This document shows positions 8,898-17,067 of a DNA stretch of 64,000 nt, piece by piece (positions within the stretch are counted from its first letter, which is position 1; each line of letters starts with the position of its first letter). Under the pieces are notes generated by a model, which did no database searches, was not told the origin of the DNA, and saw only the letters and a program-made list of their open reading frames with translations. The stretch covers positions 62,001 through 126,000 of the forward strand of contig UBMI01000011.1 in assembly GCA_900466475.1 (NCBI GenBank), in the 5' to 3' direction. This stretch comes from Hyphomicrobiales bacterium. Its GTDB lineage: Bacteria; Pseudomonadota; Alphaproteobacteria; Rhizobiales; Rhizobiaceae. Position numbers and translations under genes: made by a program.

Positions 8898-9155
8898 ATG
8901 GAAGATGCAGGTATCGGTTGGATCGCGGCGATCATCATCGGCGGCATCGCAGGATGGCTCGCAGAGATGTTCATGAAAAGCAGCATGGGCGTCATCATGA
9001 ACATCATTCTGGGCATCGTGGGCGCTATCGTCGCTAACTTCCTTCTCTCCCTTTTCGGCGTCGTTCTCGGTGGCTGGCTCGGCTACCTGATCGCCGGGTT
9101 TATCGGCGCGTGCATCCTGATCGCGCTCGCCCGGATGGTCAGACGAACAGCGTGA
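8898..9155 (+). CDS. GlsB/YeaQ/YmgE family stress-response membrane protein
   Basis: An 85-residue inner-membrane protein with three hydrophobic, glycine-rich helices: IGWIAAIIIGGIAGWLAEM, then GVIMNIILGIVGAIVANFLL, then WLGYLIAGFIGACILIALAR. This is the transglycosylase-associated (GlsB/YeaQ) family, small envelope proteins induced by stress; their biochemistry is not known. The open frame extends 110 codons upstream, but ATG 8898 fits the family length and follows AAGGGGA. An EcfG-type promoter lies just upstream, and a strong inverted repeat about 100 bases downstream may end the transcript. Confidence 0.9.
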   Translation: MEDAGIGWIAAIIIGGIAGWLAEMFMKSSMGVIMNIILGIVGAIVANFLLSLFGVVLGGWLGYLIAGFIGACILIALARMVRRTA

Positions 9156-9256
9156 CATCTTGAAGGAGTTCGGGCGGCCTCTTATTGGGGACTACCGCCC
9201 GTACCAACGACAATTTACCGCGAAAGGATTTCGCGAGTAATGTCGCCCGGGTGATC

Positions 9257-9289
9257 GAGGGCGCTCCCCATGCATGGTCGAGCGCCCTC
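9257..9289 (+). terminator. Hairpin, probable terminator after the GlsB/YeaQ-like gene
   Basis: GAGGGCGCTC (9257-9266) and GAGCGCCCTC (9280-9289) form a perfect 10-bp stem with a 13-base loop. Only a weak T-run (CTGCTTTC) follows. The rest of the 367-base gap before 9523 shows nothing else. Confidence 0.55.
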
Positions 9290-9522
9290 TGCTTTCGACC
9301 AACTTGGACGTTCCCAAAACTGAAAGCAACTAAAGCGCTGACAGCATTCCACCACATCGCGCAGGTCGCCCGCAGGAGTGGGTGCGAAGCCTATCATGCC
9401 AAGGAGAATGGTGGCCCTTGGCGGTCGTCAAGGCGCGGCACCGTTGCGATGCAGCGCCCTCGATGTCGACTTACAACACGCGACTTCTATCTCTCTTTTG
9501 AGATCAGGCAAGGAGGATTCAG

Positions 9523-9924
9523 ATGCATATCGACGGCGAATGTCATTGTGGGCAGATCACCTACGAGGCCGAGGTAGACCGCGACGACGTTACGATCTGT
9601 CACTGCAACGACTGCCAGAGGCTAACGGGGACTGCATATCGTGTGACAGTCACCGCACCTCGCGCCAACTTTCGTATCACCTCCGGCGATCCGATGGAGT
9701 ACGTCAAGGTCGCCGCCAACGGCCGCAGACGGATGCAGTATTTCTGTGCGAATTGCGGATCGCCCATCTATACCACAGGAGAGATGGAAGACGCAGAACA
9801 GGTCGGCATCCGACTAGGAACAATAAATCAGCGGCGAGAACTAGAACCGACTGCGCAGTTCTGGTGTTCATCGGAGTTCTCATGGGCTCAAAACCTGAGC
9901 CAACTTCCCCGACATGCTGAATGA
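9523..9924 (+). CDS. GFA (glutathione-dependent formaldehyde-activating enzyme-like, CENP-V/GFA) family protein
   Basis: A 133-residue zinc protein of the GFA family. It has the paired cysteine sites GECHCGQ (residues 6-12), ICHCNDCQRLTG (about 28-39) and YFCANCGSPIY (about 76-86), matching the structural and catalytic zinc sites. Family members bind thiol adducts such as S-hydroxymethyl-glutathione, but most relatives have no proven reaction. A good ribosome site (AAGGAGG) precedes ATG 9523. It stands alone, with no cotranscribed neighbour. Confidence 0.87.
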   Translation: MHIDGECHCGQITYEAEVDRDDVTICHCNDCQRLTGTAYRVTVTAPRANFRITSGDPMEYVKVAANGRRRMQYFCANCGSPIYTTGEMEDAEQVGIRLGTINQRRELEPTAQFWCSSEFSWAQNLSQLPRHAE

Positions 9925-10702
9925 TGTAGGGCGAGGCAAAACCCACCGCTCGCTGCCAAACAAGTGGCGTATATTTCCGGTAGATACTGCGTCCTTTCAA
10001 CATCCGCCGATTTGTGTGAAATCACGCCTTGGAGCTATCGTGTCGTGATCCTAGAGGACGACAATGGCACTGATGGACTTCCCCGCGCAAACCCATATGC
10101 CGCTTGCCAAACTTGCGTAGGCGATGTCCGCCATCTCGCGTGCGCGCAACATCAACGAGGTTATGCGATGATCCGCGCCAGCGCGCGCCGTCATCCGCCG
10201 CGAAGGCGACGTCTGTCGTTATGTGGAGCATGCCGTTGGGCCGCTCTGGTTTCCGAGACTGCCGGGCAAGCAGTGAAGCTACCCACCGATGCGTCCATGT
10301 GCCGAGCCTCGTTCCCGAAGACATCGCAAAGGCTACCTGGGTCATGTTCGGTCGGCTCGAAGATCAATGAATGAGCCGGAAACGTCCGAACTGAGATAGC
10401 TGAGTGCAATCTCTTCGTGAGGGATGGCCCAATGCGCCGCCAACAGCAACTTGACGGCTCTCACTTCGCTACGCTTCGAACCAACCAGTAAACCGCTCGG
10501 TGTGTAGGTGTGAAAGTCAACAGTGACTATCCTTCCTGCGGGCCGCTCCTCTTTGCCGCGAACGAAATCCTTAAATCAATAAAGGCCTCTACCTGTGAAT
10601 AGTGTTGCCGGCGCGGTGAGCGTCGGCTGAAGTGCAGGCCTTGATCGCGCGATCTTGGCCTCGGTTAAGCGAACCGCGCGAACATCAGATCGTTATCTTT
10701 CC
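9925..10702. other. Gene-poor region with one possible minus-strand gene remnant
   Basis: A 780-base stretch without a convincing gene. On the minus strand 10575-10342 reads 77 codons with protein-like composition (for example TVDFHTYTPSGLLV, KLLLAAHWAIPHEEI, SYLSSDVSGSFIDLRA) but has no usable start and follows a stop directly, so it may be a decayed fragment. Nothing else is supported. Confidence 0.35.
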
Positions 10703-11596
10703 ATGACAGATGAGAGCCGCGAAGAAACCAAAGCAGTCGAACCACCGCAGGAGACGGTCTCCTTCGCGTTCGACCGGTTGACCGTCGCCCGTTTCCGGGA
10801 AGTCTTCCCGAATGCTCGGTGGTCGGATACCCTTCAAGCCTGGACGGTCCCCGGTAAGACTGCACGAAGACGTATCGACCGATGGCTCGCCTCCGAAGCC
10901 GATCGCAAGAGGCCTTACGAAGAGGAGCGAGGCCGCGACGCCTACCAGTTCGAGCCAATCCTCAGTCCATACCTGCAGGTCTACGACCGCGGCTTCCGCA
11001 TCAAGACCCCATTCTCACGAACGGTGGTCGACGAACTCCGACAGATTCCTTTCGCTCGTTGGAATAGTGACGACAAGGTGTGGGAGGTTCCGTACGCGTC
11101 TTACGACGACCTCCAGCACCGTTGGGAGGCCATCGAGAAGGCCGCGAAACGGGCCGAACCTGAAGAGCGACGGAAACGCGCAGAGGCCCGCAAGGGCACC
11201 GAAGAGGAAGCGAAGGCCAAGCGCAGGACGTCCGAGCGCAATAAGAAGCGGCTGCCTGTGCCTAGTGACGATCTTCCACCGCCGGGGCGGCCTGTAGCCA
11301 CGACCGCGTTTGGGATCGTCGTTGTCACCGACATTACCGGCGAACTCGTCAACCCCGAAGAGGTCGCCGAGCATCATCCGAATGCCGACGACGAGCATGT
11401 CTGGGCAGGATGGCGGGCAGCGACCCTGGAGGAACTCGTTCATACGTGGCCGGCGAGGGCTGAGCCGGGGGAATACGAGCGGATTCGGGGATGGTGGCAG
11501 CCAACCCTCGAGGAGCTGCGGGCCGCTAGGACTGCAGCAAAATCGAGGGAGCGGCGGCGCGACGCCCGCAATGCTTCGACCAGACCGTCGACCTGA
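10703..11596 (+). CDS. HARP-like domain protein (two SMARCAL1-HARP-like modules)
   Basis: A 297-residue cytoplasmic protein. Two consecutive modules resemble the HARP/2HP domain of the SMARCAL1 annealing helicase. The first has FAFDRLTVARFREVFPNARW then LQAWTVPG; the second has FSRTVVDELRQIPFARWN then KVWEVPYASYDDLQ. A charged Lys/Arg/Glu helix follows, then a C-terminal part with VVVTDITGELVNP and repeated WRAATLEELVH/WWQPTLEELRA motifs. No helicase motor is attached. By homology it may bind branched or single-stranded DNA. The frame is open from a TTG at 10655, but ATG 10703 is preferred. It sits upstream of the ParB block, which fits a replicon-maintenance or repair role. Function is inferred. 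Confidence 0.65.
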   Translation: MTDESREETKAVEPPQETVSFAFDRLTVARFREVFPNARWSDTLQAWTVPGKTARRRIDRWLASEADRKRPYEEERGRDAYQFEPILSPYLQVYDRGFRIKTPFSRTVVDELRQIPFARWNSDDKVWEVPYASYDDLQHRWEAIEKAAKRAEPEERRKRAEARKGTEEEAKAKRRTSERNKKRLPVPSDDLPPPGRPVATTAFGIVVVTDITGELVNPEEVAEHHPNADDEHVWAGWRAATLEELVHTWPARAEPGEYERIRGWWQPTLEELRAARTAAKSRERRRDARNASTRPST

Positions 11597-11768
11597 AGCG
11601 GCGGACGGAATGGTCGAGATCACGCCGGAACTTGATGTCTAGACGGTCTGAGAGCGGAACACGCGGTCGCGGGGCAGTCGGTCCCGCGCCGGCTGACGCC
11701 GACGCTCCTGCGGCTGCCCTTCAACGCGACCGCGCGTGACGCGAATTCCCGCTTTCGCGCGCCTTCTG

Positions 11769-11824
11769 CGCGCCGCGATGCTGAAAGCTCCGATACGCTT
11801 CGTTGTTGCCGACCCTCCGGATCG
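11769..11824 (+). repeat. Diverged direct repeat, copy 1
   Basis: Begins CGCGCCGCG-ATGCTGAA and ends CCGGATCG. It aligns along its whole length with 11930-11988 after a few indels. The flanks just upstream (CCCGCTTTCGCGCGCCTT) also resemble those of copy 2. Confidence 0.5.
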
Positions 11825-11929
11825 GGGTGATCGCGCCGCCGATGCTATACAGTTAAGACTTTGTAAGGTTCCCGTGGGCGAGACACGCTTCTCCTTAGAT
11901 CGGCCCGCTTCCTTTTGCGCCCTTGTCCA

Positions 11930-11988
11930 CGCGCCGCGTTGCCGAAGCCCCGATGTGCGTTCTGTTGCTGGTCGACGCTGTCGGATCG
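11930..11988 (+). repeat. Diverged direct repeat, copy 2
   Basis: Begins CGCGCCGCG-TTGCCGAA and ends GTCGGATCG. Partner of 11769-11824, offset by 161 bases. Confidence 0.5.
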
Positions 11989-12202
11989 CCTCCTGGTTCT
12001 GCGCAATCGCCACTTTTTATGACGTCTTGGCCGCCGCTGGCGCGTCGGCCGCCGCGCCTCGCCAGCGGGTGACTCTGCTTTGCCCTCGGAGGTGAAGGTA
12101 AGCCTTGGTGGGACACAGAGAGGAAGAGGAGGGACGGGAGCTTTGTGACGGATTTGAAGGGTTGGAGAGAGGTTCCGCCCGGTCCGTCATGGAGAAACCG
12201 AC

Positions 12203-14377
12203 ATGTCTCAGAAGATTGAGAAGTCTGGGAAGACAGAAAGAACCGAAAAGACTGGTAAGGTCACGCTTGCGACCGCTTGTGACATTCCCTTCAACAAGCT
12301 TGTTCTCAGCCAGGAAAACATCCGTAAGGTCAAAGCGGGTGTCTCGATCGCGGAGCTTGCCGAAGACATTGCGCGGCGCGGTCTGTTGACCAGCCTCAGC
12401 GTCCGCCCGGAATTAGACAGCGACGGTAACGAGACCGGCATGTATCGCATCCCGGCCGGCGGGCGCCGCTACCGGGCGCTGGCACTGCTGGTGTCATCGA
12501 GACGTCTGTCGAAGACGGCAGGCATTCCCTGCGTGATCAGCAGGGGCGAGACGGAGGAAGCCGAAGATTCGCTTGCCGAGAACGTCCATCGCGAGAGCCT
12601 GCATCCGCTCGACCAGTTTCGCGCCTTCGAGACCCTGCGCGGGGAGGGGATGGACGAGGAAGAGATCGCCGCCCGCTTCTTCGTCCCGGTCGCGACGGTG
12701 AAGCAACGCCTGCGCCTGGCGTCGGTCTCGCCGAAACTTCTGGATCTCTATGGCGAAGACGCCATGACGCTCGAGCAGCTGATGGCCTTTTCGATCAGCA
12801 AGGACCATGCCCGTCAGGAACAGGTGTTCGAGGCGATCGCACGCTCGCACAGCCGCGAGCCCTATTACATCAGGCGCCTGCTGACCGAGACGGCGGTCCG
12901 GGCGACCGATCGGCGCTCGCTCTATATCGGCATCGATGCCTATGAGGCGGCCGGCGGCGTCGTCATGCGCGATCTCTTCGACGAGGACAGGGGCGGATGG
13001 CTGCAGGATCCGGCGCTGCTCGATCAGCTCGTGCTGGAGAAATTGAAGGGCGATGCGGCGGCCCTACAGGCGGAGGAAGGCTGGAAATGGGTCGAGGCCG
13101 CTTTCGACTTTCCCTATGGCCACACGTCGGGTCTTCGCAGGGTCTACGGTCAGCAGGCCGAATGGAGCAAAGAGGATCTTGCCCGTCACGATGTTCTTCG
13201 CGCCGACTACGATCGGCTCGATGCAGAATATGCCTCTGCCAGCCAATACTGCGAGGAGAGCGAGCAGAGACTCCAAGCACTCGGTGCGGAGCTCGACCGT
13301 CTGAACGAGCGTCCCTTCGTCTTTGATCCCGCCGAGCTTGCCCGCGGCGGTGTCTTCGTCTCGCTCGAGGCGGACGGCAGGCTCCGGATCGAACGCGGCT
13401 ATGTCAGGCCTGAAGACGAACCGCAGGTGGAGATGATGAGCTGCGTCAGCGACGACCAGGACAACATCGTGTCCGCACCAGTCGCGCCAGCCGGCGGAGC
13501 GGTATCGGAGGTGGAGGCAGCAAACAAGGCCGAGACCGATGACGGGGAGGAGACGCTGAAGCCGCTTGCCGATCGTCTGGTCCTCGACCTGACCGCCGCC
13601 AGGACCGTCGCGCTGCGCAACGCGCTCGCCCGGGATCCGGAGGTCGCCTTCGTCGCCGTCCTGCATGCCTTCGTGCTGAAGACCTTTTATCTGCGGGGCG
13701 CAGACACGTGCCTGGAGGTCACGGTCCAAAGCGCCCGGTTGAGCGAGACATCGGGATTGGGCGACTTGGTCGCCGTCAGGGAAATCGGCGAGCGGCAGGA
13801 AGCCTGGGGGAACGACCTGCCGAGAGATCCGGCCGCCCTCTTCGCTTTCCTCATCGGTCTCGACGGCGTCAGCCGACAGGCGCTGTTTGCTCATTGCGCC
13901 TCGCTATCGCTCAATGCCGTCATCGAACCCTGGAACAGGCGCAGCCGCGCCATCGCCAATGCCGACGAGATCGCCCGCGCCATCGGCTTCGACATGGTCG
14001 AGGCCGGCTGGACGCCGACAGTCGAGGCCTATCTCGGCCGCGTCACCAAGGCCCATATCCTGCAAGCTGTCTGCGAGGCGAAAGGCGAGCAGGTCGCTGC
14101 ATTGATCGCCGATCTGAAGAAGCCCGACATGGCCCGGGAGGCCGAACGGCTGTTGGCCGGCAGCGGTTGGTTGCCGGAGCCGCTGCGCCTGCCGGCTACC
14201 GCGGCTGATGATCCGGACCTGATCGAAGAGGCGGTATTTCCGGACGAAACCATCCTCGATCCGCCGGTGCCGATCGATGAGGTTCAAGGGACAGACGCGG
14301 CCGACGTGGTCGACGAGGATCCCGAGATCGCTGAGCCCGCCGGGACCGACTTCATCCATCCGATCGCGGCCGAATAG
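12203..14377 (+). CDS. ParB/RepB/Spo0J-type partition-like protein (large plasmid form)
   Basis: A 724-residue protein with a ParB N-terminal (CTP-binding/nuclease-like) domain: IPFNKLVLSQENIRK, AGGRRYRAL and DSLAENVHRESLHP correspond to the family's box motifs. A helix-turn-helix follows (EEIAARFFVPVATVKQRLRL, residues about 150-170). The remaining 500 residues are far longer than in chromosomal ParB and of unknown role, with a charged helical part around 340-370 and an acidic tail. Such long ParB-like proteins are typical of rhizobial plasmid accessory regions. No ParA lies beside it, so it may be a regulator or accessory DNA-binding protein and not a partition factor. Start at ATG 12203 behind GGAGAA. 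Confidence 0.82.
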   Translation: MSQKIEKSGKTERTEKTGKVTLATACDIPFNKLVLSQENIRKVKAGVSIAELAEDIARRGLLTSLSVRPELDSDGNETGMYRIPAGGRRYRALALLVSSRRLSKTAGIPCVISRGETEEAEDSLAENVHRESLHPLDQFRAFETLRGEGMDEEEIAARFFVPVATVKQRLRLASVSPKLLDLYGEDAMTLEQLMAFSISKDHARQEQVFEAIARSHSREPYYIRRLLTETAVRATDRRSLYIGIDAYEAAGGVVMRDLFDEDRGGWLQDPALLDQLVLEKLKGDAAALQAEEGWKWVEAAFDFPYGHTSGLRRVYGQQAEWSKEDLARHDVLRADYDRLDAEYASASQYCEESEQRLQALGAELDRLNERPFVFDPAELARGGVFVSLEADGRLRIERGYVRPEDEPQVEMMSCVSDDQDNIVSAPVAPAGGAVSEVEAANKAETDDGEETLKPLADRLVLDLTAARTVALRNALARDPEVAFVAVLHAFVLKTFYLRGADTCLEVTVQSARLSETSGLGDLVAVREIGERQEAWGNDLPRDPAALFAFLIGLDGVSRQALFAHCASLSLNAVIEPWNRRSRAIANADEIARAIGFDMVEAGWTPTVEAYLGRVTKAHILQAVCEAKGEQVAALIADLKKPDMAREAERLLAGSGWLPEPLRLPATAADDPDLIEEAVFPDETILDPPVPIDEVQGTDAADVVDEDPEIAEPAGTDFIHPIAAE

Positions 14378-14394
14378 CGGCCTCTCACCCAGAA

Positions 14395-14490
14395 CGGCCC
14401 GGTTCCATATGGTGCCGGGCCGGTTCGCTTAAACCGGCCATCCCCATTCCTTCACCTCAAGCCCGGCCACAGCGCCGGGCCTTTTCGTTT
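14395..14490 (+). promoter_or_regulatory. Leader with mutually exclusive hairpins and a terminator before the DUF932 gene
   Basis: Hairpin A pairs 14395-14402 with 14415-14422. Hairpin B pairs GGCCGGTT 14418-14425 with AACCGGCC 14432-14439 and shares bases with the 3' arm of A. Terminator C pairs GCCCGGC 14461-14467 with GCCGGGC 14474-14480, followed by CTTTTCGTTT. The ribosome site AGGAG and the ATG at 14504 come directly after the T-run. The arrangement looks like an attenuator, but a simple ParB-gene terminator would also explain C. Confidence 0.55.
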
Positions 14491-14503
14491 CAGGAGATCT
14501 GTC

Positions 14504-15721
14504 ATGACCAATTCCAGTTTCAACAGTCCCGTGTCGTCTTCCGGCTTCAGGGTCGATATCTCGCGCGGCGAGCGCATCGGCCGCGTCTCGTCCGAATGGT
14601 TCTCGCGCCCCGACGACGAGCGCTTCCTGTCGCTCAGTGCGCTCTACGACACCGTGCGCTCGCGCGCCGATCGGGCGCATGCCCGGACCATCGAGACCAG
14701 CGCCATCCGCGTCGAAGCGACACGCGACGATGCCGAACGGCTCGAACTGATCGTCCCCGGCGAGAACGCAGGCCGAGGTCAACGTGATGCTCAACCGATC
14801 GCGCCGACCCATTGGAGCTACGGCCAGCTCTGCAGCCTGGTCGGTGCACCTGCGACCTATATGCGCCAGCTGCCGGCGCCGCTCGCCGCCATCAATCTCC
14901 AGCACGGACTGCTGTCCCATCGCGCCGAACTGGTGAAGACGCTGGAGATGGACGACGGGCGCCTCGAACTTCGCGCCGTCACCGGTCCCGACTATGGCCG
15001 CATCTGGGACCATGAGCTGGTTGCAGCCGTGATGAAGATCGCCGGCAATGGCACCGGCGACACGATGTGGAAGGTGCCGGGTCAGCTCAACTGGGCGACC
15101 ATGACCCACAATCCCTTCGTCGATATCACCAAGGATACGACGACGCTTTACGCCAGTGACCGCGACGTCTTCCTCTTCCTCGTCGACGACACTCACCCGA
15201 TCGAGGCGGGGCGCCTTCCGAACGGCGAGCCCGATCTGTATTTCCGGGGCTTTTATGCCTGGAACTCCGAGGTCGGCTCCAAGACGCTCGGCATCGCCTC
15301 GTTTTATCTGAGGGCCGTCTGCGCCAACCGCAATCTCTGGGGCACGGAACAGTTCGAGGAAATCACCATCCGGCATTCGAAATTCGCCGGCGAGCGTTTC
15401 GCCCATGAGGCGGCCCCCGCCCTTGCAAGCTTCGCCAATTCCTCGCCAGCCCCCTTCGTTGCCGGCATCAAGGCGGCACGCGAGACGATCGTTGCCCGCC
15501 AGGATGACGACCGGGAGGCGTTTCTGCGGCGGCGCGGCTTCTCCAAAGGCGAGACCGGTAAGGTCATCGACATGGTGTTGTCGGAGGAGGGACGTCCGCC
15601 GGAATCGATCTTCGATTTCGTGCAGGGTATCACCGCACTCGCGCGCACCCGGACCAACCAGGACGTCCGCCTCGATCTTGAGGGCAAGGCGAAGAAACTG
15701 CTTGAAAGTGCCAGCCGATGA
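14504..15721 (+). CDS. DUF932 domain protein (phage/plasmid-like)
   Basis: A 405-residue protein of the DUF932 family, common on plasmids, phages and integrative elements. Recognisable parts are ISRGERIGRVSSEWFSRPDDE near residues 19-39 (key: ISRGERIGRVSSEW), then LVGAPATYMRQLPAPLAAI, the central VTGPDYGRIWDHELVAAV, and SDRDVFLFLVDD with GFYAWNSEVGSKTLGIASFY. The function of the family is not established. Start at ATG 14504 with AGGAG right after a terminator-like hairpin. The stop overlaps the Toprim gene start (ATGA), showing a coupled operon. Confidence 0.85.
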   Translation: MTNSSFNSPVSSSGFRVDISRGERIGRVSSEWFSRPDDERFLSLSALYDTVRSRADRAHARTIETSAIRVEATRDDAERLELIVPGENAGRGQRDAQPIAPTHWSYGQLCSLVGAPATYMRQLPAPLAAINLQHGLLSHRAELVKTLEMDDGRLELRAVTGPDYGRIWDHELVAAVMKIAGNGTGDTMWKVPGQLNWATMTHNPFVDITKDTTTLYASDRDVFLFLVDDTHPIEAGRLPNGEPDLYFRGFYAWNSEVGSKTLGIASFYLRAVCANRNLWGTEQFEEITIRHSKFAGERFAHEAAPALASFANSSPAPFVAGIKAARETIVARQDDDREAFLRRRGFSKGETGKVIDMVLSEEGRPPESIFDFVQGITALARTRTNQDVRLDLEGKAKKLLESASR

Positions 15722-16752
15722 CAGGCTCGGCCTCCGACCTTGCCGACCGCCTCGCGCGTCATGCCGAGGCGGTCTGCCGTCATTATCTGTCGGCCGGCCG
15801 GCGATCCGGCAATTACTGGATCGCCGGAGATACGGGCAACAACAAGGGTCGGTCGCTGTTTGTGCGGCTGACCGGTCCGCGTGCCGGCCGCTGGAGCGAT
15901 GCGGCGACCGGCCAATATGGCGATCTCCTTGACCTCATCCGCGCGACCTGCGGCCTGATCGCCTTCGCCGATGTTGCAGACGAGGCACGGCTGTTCCTCA
16001 ACCTGCCGCGGCTGGAACCCATGGCGGCAGAACGGCGGGACCCCAATGCACCCGACAGCCGATCGACCGCGGCGCGGGCAGGGCTGCTTTTTGCCCACGC
16101 TATTCCCATCGCCGGTACGGTGGCCGAACGTTACCTGCAGAGCCGCGGTATATCTGGCGCTGCAAGCCGTCGCGCTTTGCGGTTCCATCTCTCCTGTTAC
16201 TACCGAGATCTTTCGACCGGCGGCACGACAGGCCTGCCGGCGCTGATCGCTGCGGTCACCGATGTCGAGGGCCGGCTGACCGGCGTGCACCGGACATGGC
16301 TTGATCCTGATGGAAACGGCAAGGCCCGGGTCAACGAACCGCGCCGAGCACTCGGTCGCCTGATCGGCAACGGCGTGCGCTTCAACATGCCGCCGGGATC
16401 GCAAAGCCCGGTTCTGGCCGTCGGCGAGGGTATCGAGACCGTGCTGTCTCTTTCGGAAATCCTTCCCGGCATGGCGATGGTGGCAGCGCTTTCGGCCCAT
16501 CATCTCGCAGCCTTCCTGCTGCCCGCGGCATGCAAGCGCCTCTATATCGCTGCCGACGCCGATGCGGCGGGGCGCCACGGGGTCGAGGGATTGGGCCGGG
16601 CCGCCACCGCTCTCGGCGTGCTGCCATTGGTGCTCACGCCCGAGCTTGGCGATTTCAACGAGGATCTGCGTCGGCTTGGATCTTCCCGTCTAGTGGCGAA
16701 CCTGGCCCGCCAGCTCGTCCCGGACGATGCGACCGCCTATCTTTCGCGATAG
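15718..16752 (+). CDS. Toprim-domain protein (plasmid primase-like)
   Basis: A 344-residue protein. The N-terminal half contains GRSLFVRLTGPRAGRWSDAA and GDLLDLIRATCGL, resembling the zinc-finger/primase-like leader of plasmid DnaG-type proteins. The C-terminal half is a Toprim domain: VLAVGEGIETVLSLSE supplies the catalytic Glu and LYIAADADAAGRHG the Asp-x-Asp. Such proteins are primases or primase-helicase relatives acting on plasmid DNA. It overlaps the DUF932 gene by four bases and is followed by a GC-rich structured gap. Whether it is catalytically active as a primase cannot be told. Confidence 0.82.
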   Translation: MTGSASDLADRLARHAEAVCRHYLSAGRRSGNYWIAGDTGNNKGRSLFVRLTGPRAGRWSDAATGQYGDLLDLIRATCGLIAFADVADEARLFLNLPRLEPMAAERRDPNAPDSRSTAARAGLLFAHAIPIAGTVAERYLQSRGISGAASRRALRFHLSCYYRDLSTGGTTGLPALIAAVTDVEGRLTGVHRTWLDPDGNGKARVNEPRRALGRLIGNGVRFNMPPGSQSPVLAVGEGIETVLSLSEILPGMAMVAALSAHHLAAFLLPAACKRLYIAADADAAGRHGVEGLGRAATALGVLPLVLTPELGDFNEDLRRLGSSRLVANLARQLVPDDATAYLSR

Positions 16753-17067
16753 CGGCGCCCGGCGTTGATACGCGAACGTTTCTGAGGTGAGGCCGTTGAG
16801 CGCGCGGCTGACGGATCGCCATGTGTGGGGCCGCGCCTGCGGGCCCGTCGGGCGGCGACCCGTACCATGCCGGTCGCAGCCTTCAGCGGATCGGTCCGGT
16901 TTCTTCCCCGCGCGGTTCCCGCGCTCCTCGCGCAGCAAGAAACCGGCCCTCAACCGCCCGGCGCTGCGCTGGGCCGCAGCACTTCGCGCTGCGGTTCCGG
17001 CCGCGACCGGCATGGGAAGGGATCGCCGTCAGGCCGCGAGGCGCGGCTCAAACCACGGAGATCCTCA
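16753..17067. other. GC-rich intergenic region with nested inverted repeats
   Basis: No protein-like frame. A 13-bp perfect inverted repeat (16865-16877 with 17003-17015) encloses a 10-bp one (CCGGTTTCTT 16896-16905 with AAGAAACCGG 16937-16946) and a small hairpin CCGCAGC/GCTGCGG near 16974-16994. It could be a structured mRNA leader of the DUF2493 gene or a protein/replication site. Confidence 0.6.

Larger units (their letters stand above)
11597..12202. other. Structured non-coding leader region upstream of the ParB gene
   Basis: No convincing coding frame. It holds a diverged direct repeat (11769-11824 and 11930-11988) and an inverted repeat CCGCTGGCG (12034-12042) / CGCCAGCGG (12060-12068). 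Possible roles are promoter and operator of the ParB gene or a ParB-binding region. Confidence 0.5.

Noticed and set aside
12203..14377. Chromosomal-type partition locus parAB
   Set aside because: No parA beside it, and the protein is more than twice the usual ParB length.
14396..14490. A known riboswitch class
   Set aside because: The hairpins do not show any aptamer core I recognise; only attenuator-like geometry is supported.
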